A stretch of DNA of 6,653 nt from Pseudomonadota bacterium (GTDB taxonomy: Bacteria > Pseudomonadota > Alphaproteobacteria > Rhizobiales > Hyphomicrobiaceae), in the NCBI GenBank assembly GCA_023390485.1, contig JAEWCT010000355.1:1-6653 (forward strand), in the 5' to 3' direction. The stretch's first letter is position 1, and every line of letters starts with the position of its first letter. The translations under genes and the position numbers were made by a program. Under the pieces are notes generated by a model that had not been told where the DNA came from, ran no database searches, and saw nothing but the letters and a program-made list of their open reading frames with translations. This document shows positions 6,477 to 6,653 of this stretch, piece after piece.

Positions 6477-6535
6477 TCAAGCAACGCTTGACCGGCAGTC
6501 AAGTAATAGTTGACAATTGTCAGGTAATAGCTTAC
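6476..6535. promoter_or_regulatory. Three phased 17-bp dyads: probable operator array
   Basis: Three related 17-bp dyads lie in a row: GTCAAGCAACGCTTGAC (6476-6492), GTCAAGTAATAGTTGAC (6498-6514) and GTCAGGTAATAGCTTAC (6519-6535). Centres are 22 and 21 bp apart, close to two helical turns, so proteins bound at all three would face the same side. Copies 2 and 3 share 14 of 17 bases; copies 1 and 2 share 13. The junction of copies 2 and 3 forms a perfect 12-bp palindrome, TGACAATTGTCA (6511-6522), which includes a TTGACA (6510-6515) that could be a -35 box, though no good -10 follows. Copy 1 overlaps the last base of the radC stop and could also form a hairpin in the radC mRNA. The regulator is unknown; a small helix-turn-helix repressor controlling a gene beyond the window is an inference. 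Confidence 0.5.
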
Positions 6536-6545
6536 ATCACTCGGA

Positions 6546-6572
6546 AGCATTGCTGCTTTGCAGTTTAATGCT
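6546..6572. repeat. Interrupted hairpin downstream of the dyad array
   Basis: AGCATT (6546-6551) pairs with AATGCT (6567-6572), and inside it CTGC (6553-6556) pairs with GCAG (6560-6563) around TTT, giving ten pairs with a 1x3 internal loop. No T-run follows. It could be a leader structure of the next gene or part of the radC transcript end. Confidence 0.35.
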
Positions 6573-6578
6573 ACCTTT

Positions 6579-6608
6579 CCCCCGGTGGCTTCGGGCGGTG
6601 CTTTGTTC
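6579..6608 (+). terminator. Possible GC-rich terminator hairpin after radC
   Basis: CCCCCG (6579-6584) can pair with CGGG-C-GG (6592-6598), six pairs with one bulged C and a 7-nt loop, followed by the weak T-containing stretch TGCTTTGTT. It is the best intrinsic terminator candidate for map-radC in the window, but the stem is bulged and the T-run is poor. Confidence 0.3.
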
Positions 6609-6653
6609 AGCGTAGCATGTTTATCGTCATGTACCTGTACATCGCTGCTGCTG

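Noticed and set aside
6510..6523. FNR/NnrR-type site TTGAC-AATT-GTCAG
   Set aside because: It departs from the FNR consensus (TTGAT-N4-ATCAA) and is better explained as the junction of two of the phased dyads; no respiratory gene is visible.
6476..6535. CRISPR array from three repeats
   Set aside because: The units are only 17 bp, diverged, and separated by 4-5 bp, with no spacers or cas genes.
6617..6653. Start of a gene MFIVMYLYIAAA at the right edge
   Set aside because: Only 12 codons are visible and no ribosome site precedes the ATG; there is too little to call it.

Overview
The window looks like chromosomal DNA of a high-GC alphaproteobacterium, most likely a member of the Hyphomicrobiales. 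The grounds are GC-rich third codon positions, the alphaproteobacterial forms of TrmD (VDDTPAGGGAGMV, LLEYPQYTKP) and L19 ([10 protein letters not shown] start), and a tight map-radC pair. The family assignment is inference from sequence style; no search was run.

Layout. At 2-316 is the 3' end of an unrecognised plus-strand gene. At 448-735 is a small DUF1330 protein, followed by an 11-bp hairpin (743-772). trmD (tRNA m1G37 methyltransferase) spans 789-1517. A secreted L,D-transpeptidase of the YcbB/LdtD type spans 1652-3286. It faces a small YdeI/OmpD-associated-type gene on the minus strand (3381-3695, GTG start). rplS (ribosomal protein L19) spans 3990-4688 and ends in a strong intrinsic terminator. 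map (methionine aminopeptidase, 4846-5679) and radC (5688-6476) form a two-gene unit. The last 177 bases are AT-rich by comparison and carry three helically phased dyads that look like an operator array, with the probable target gene beyond the window.

How the genes relate. trmD, rplS and map all serve translation: tRNA modification, the large ribosomal subunit, and N-terminal Met removal. In many proteobacteria trmD and rplS are adjacent in an rpsP-rimM-trmD-rplS operon. Here rimM is not directly upstream of trmD, and a cell-wall cross-linking enzyme plus a convergent minus-strand gene separate trmD from rplS, so the classic operon is broken up.

Most notable points. (1) L19 is about twice the usual length: a lysine-rich insertion in the core and a C-terminal helix-hairpin-helix-like domain of the kind seen at the ends of some alphaproteobacterial L21 and NuoE proteins. 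(2) The phased dyads lie just after radC. (3) The L,D-transpeptidase lacks a recognisable peptidoglycan-binding domain. I see no CRISPR array, tRNA, rRNA, insertion sequence or defence system. Apart from these points the window is ordinary housekeeping DNA.
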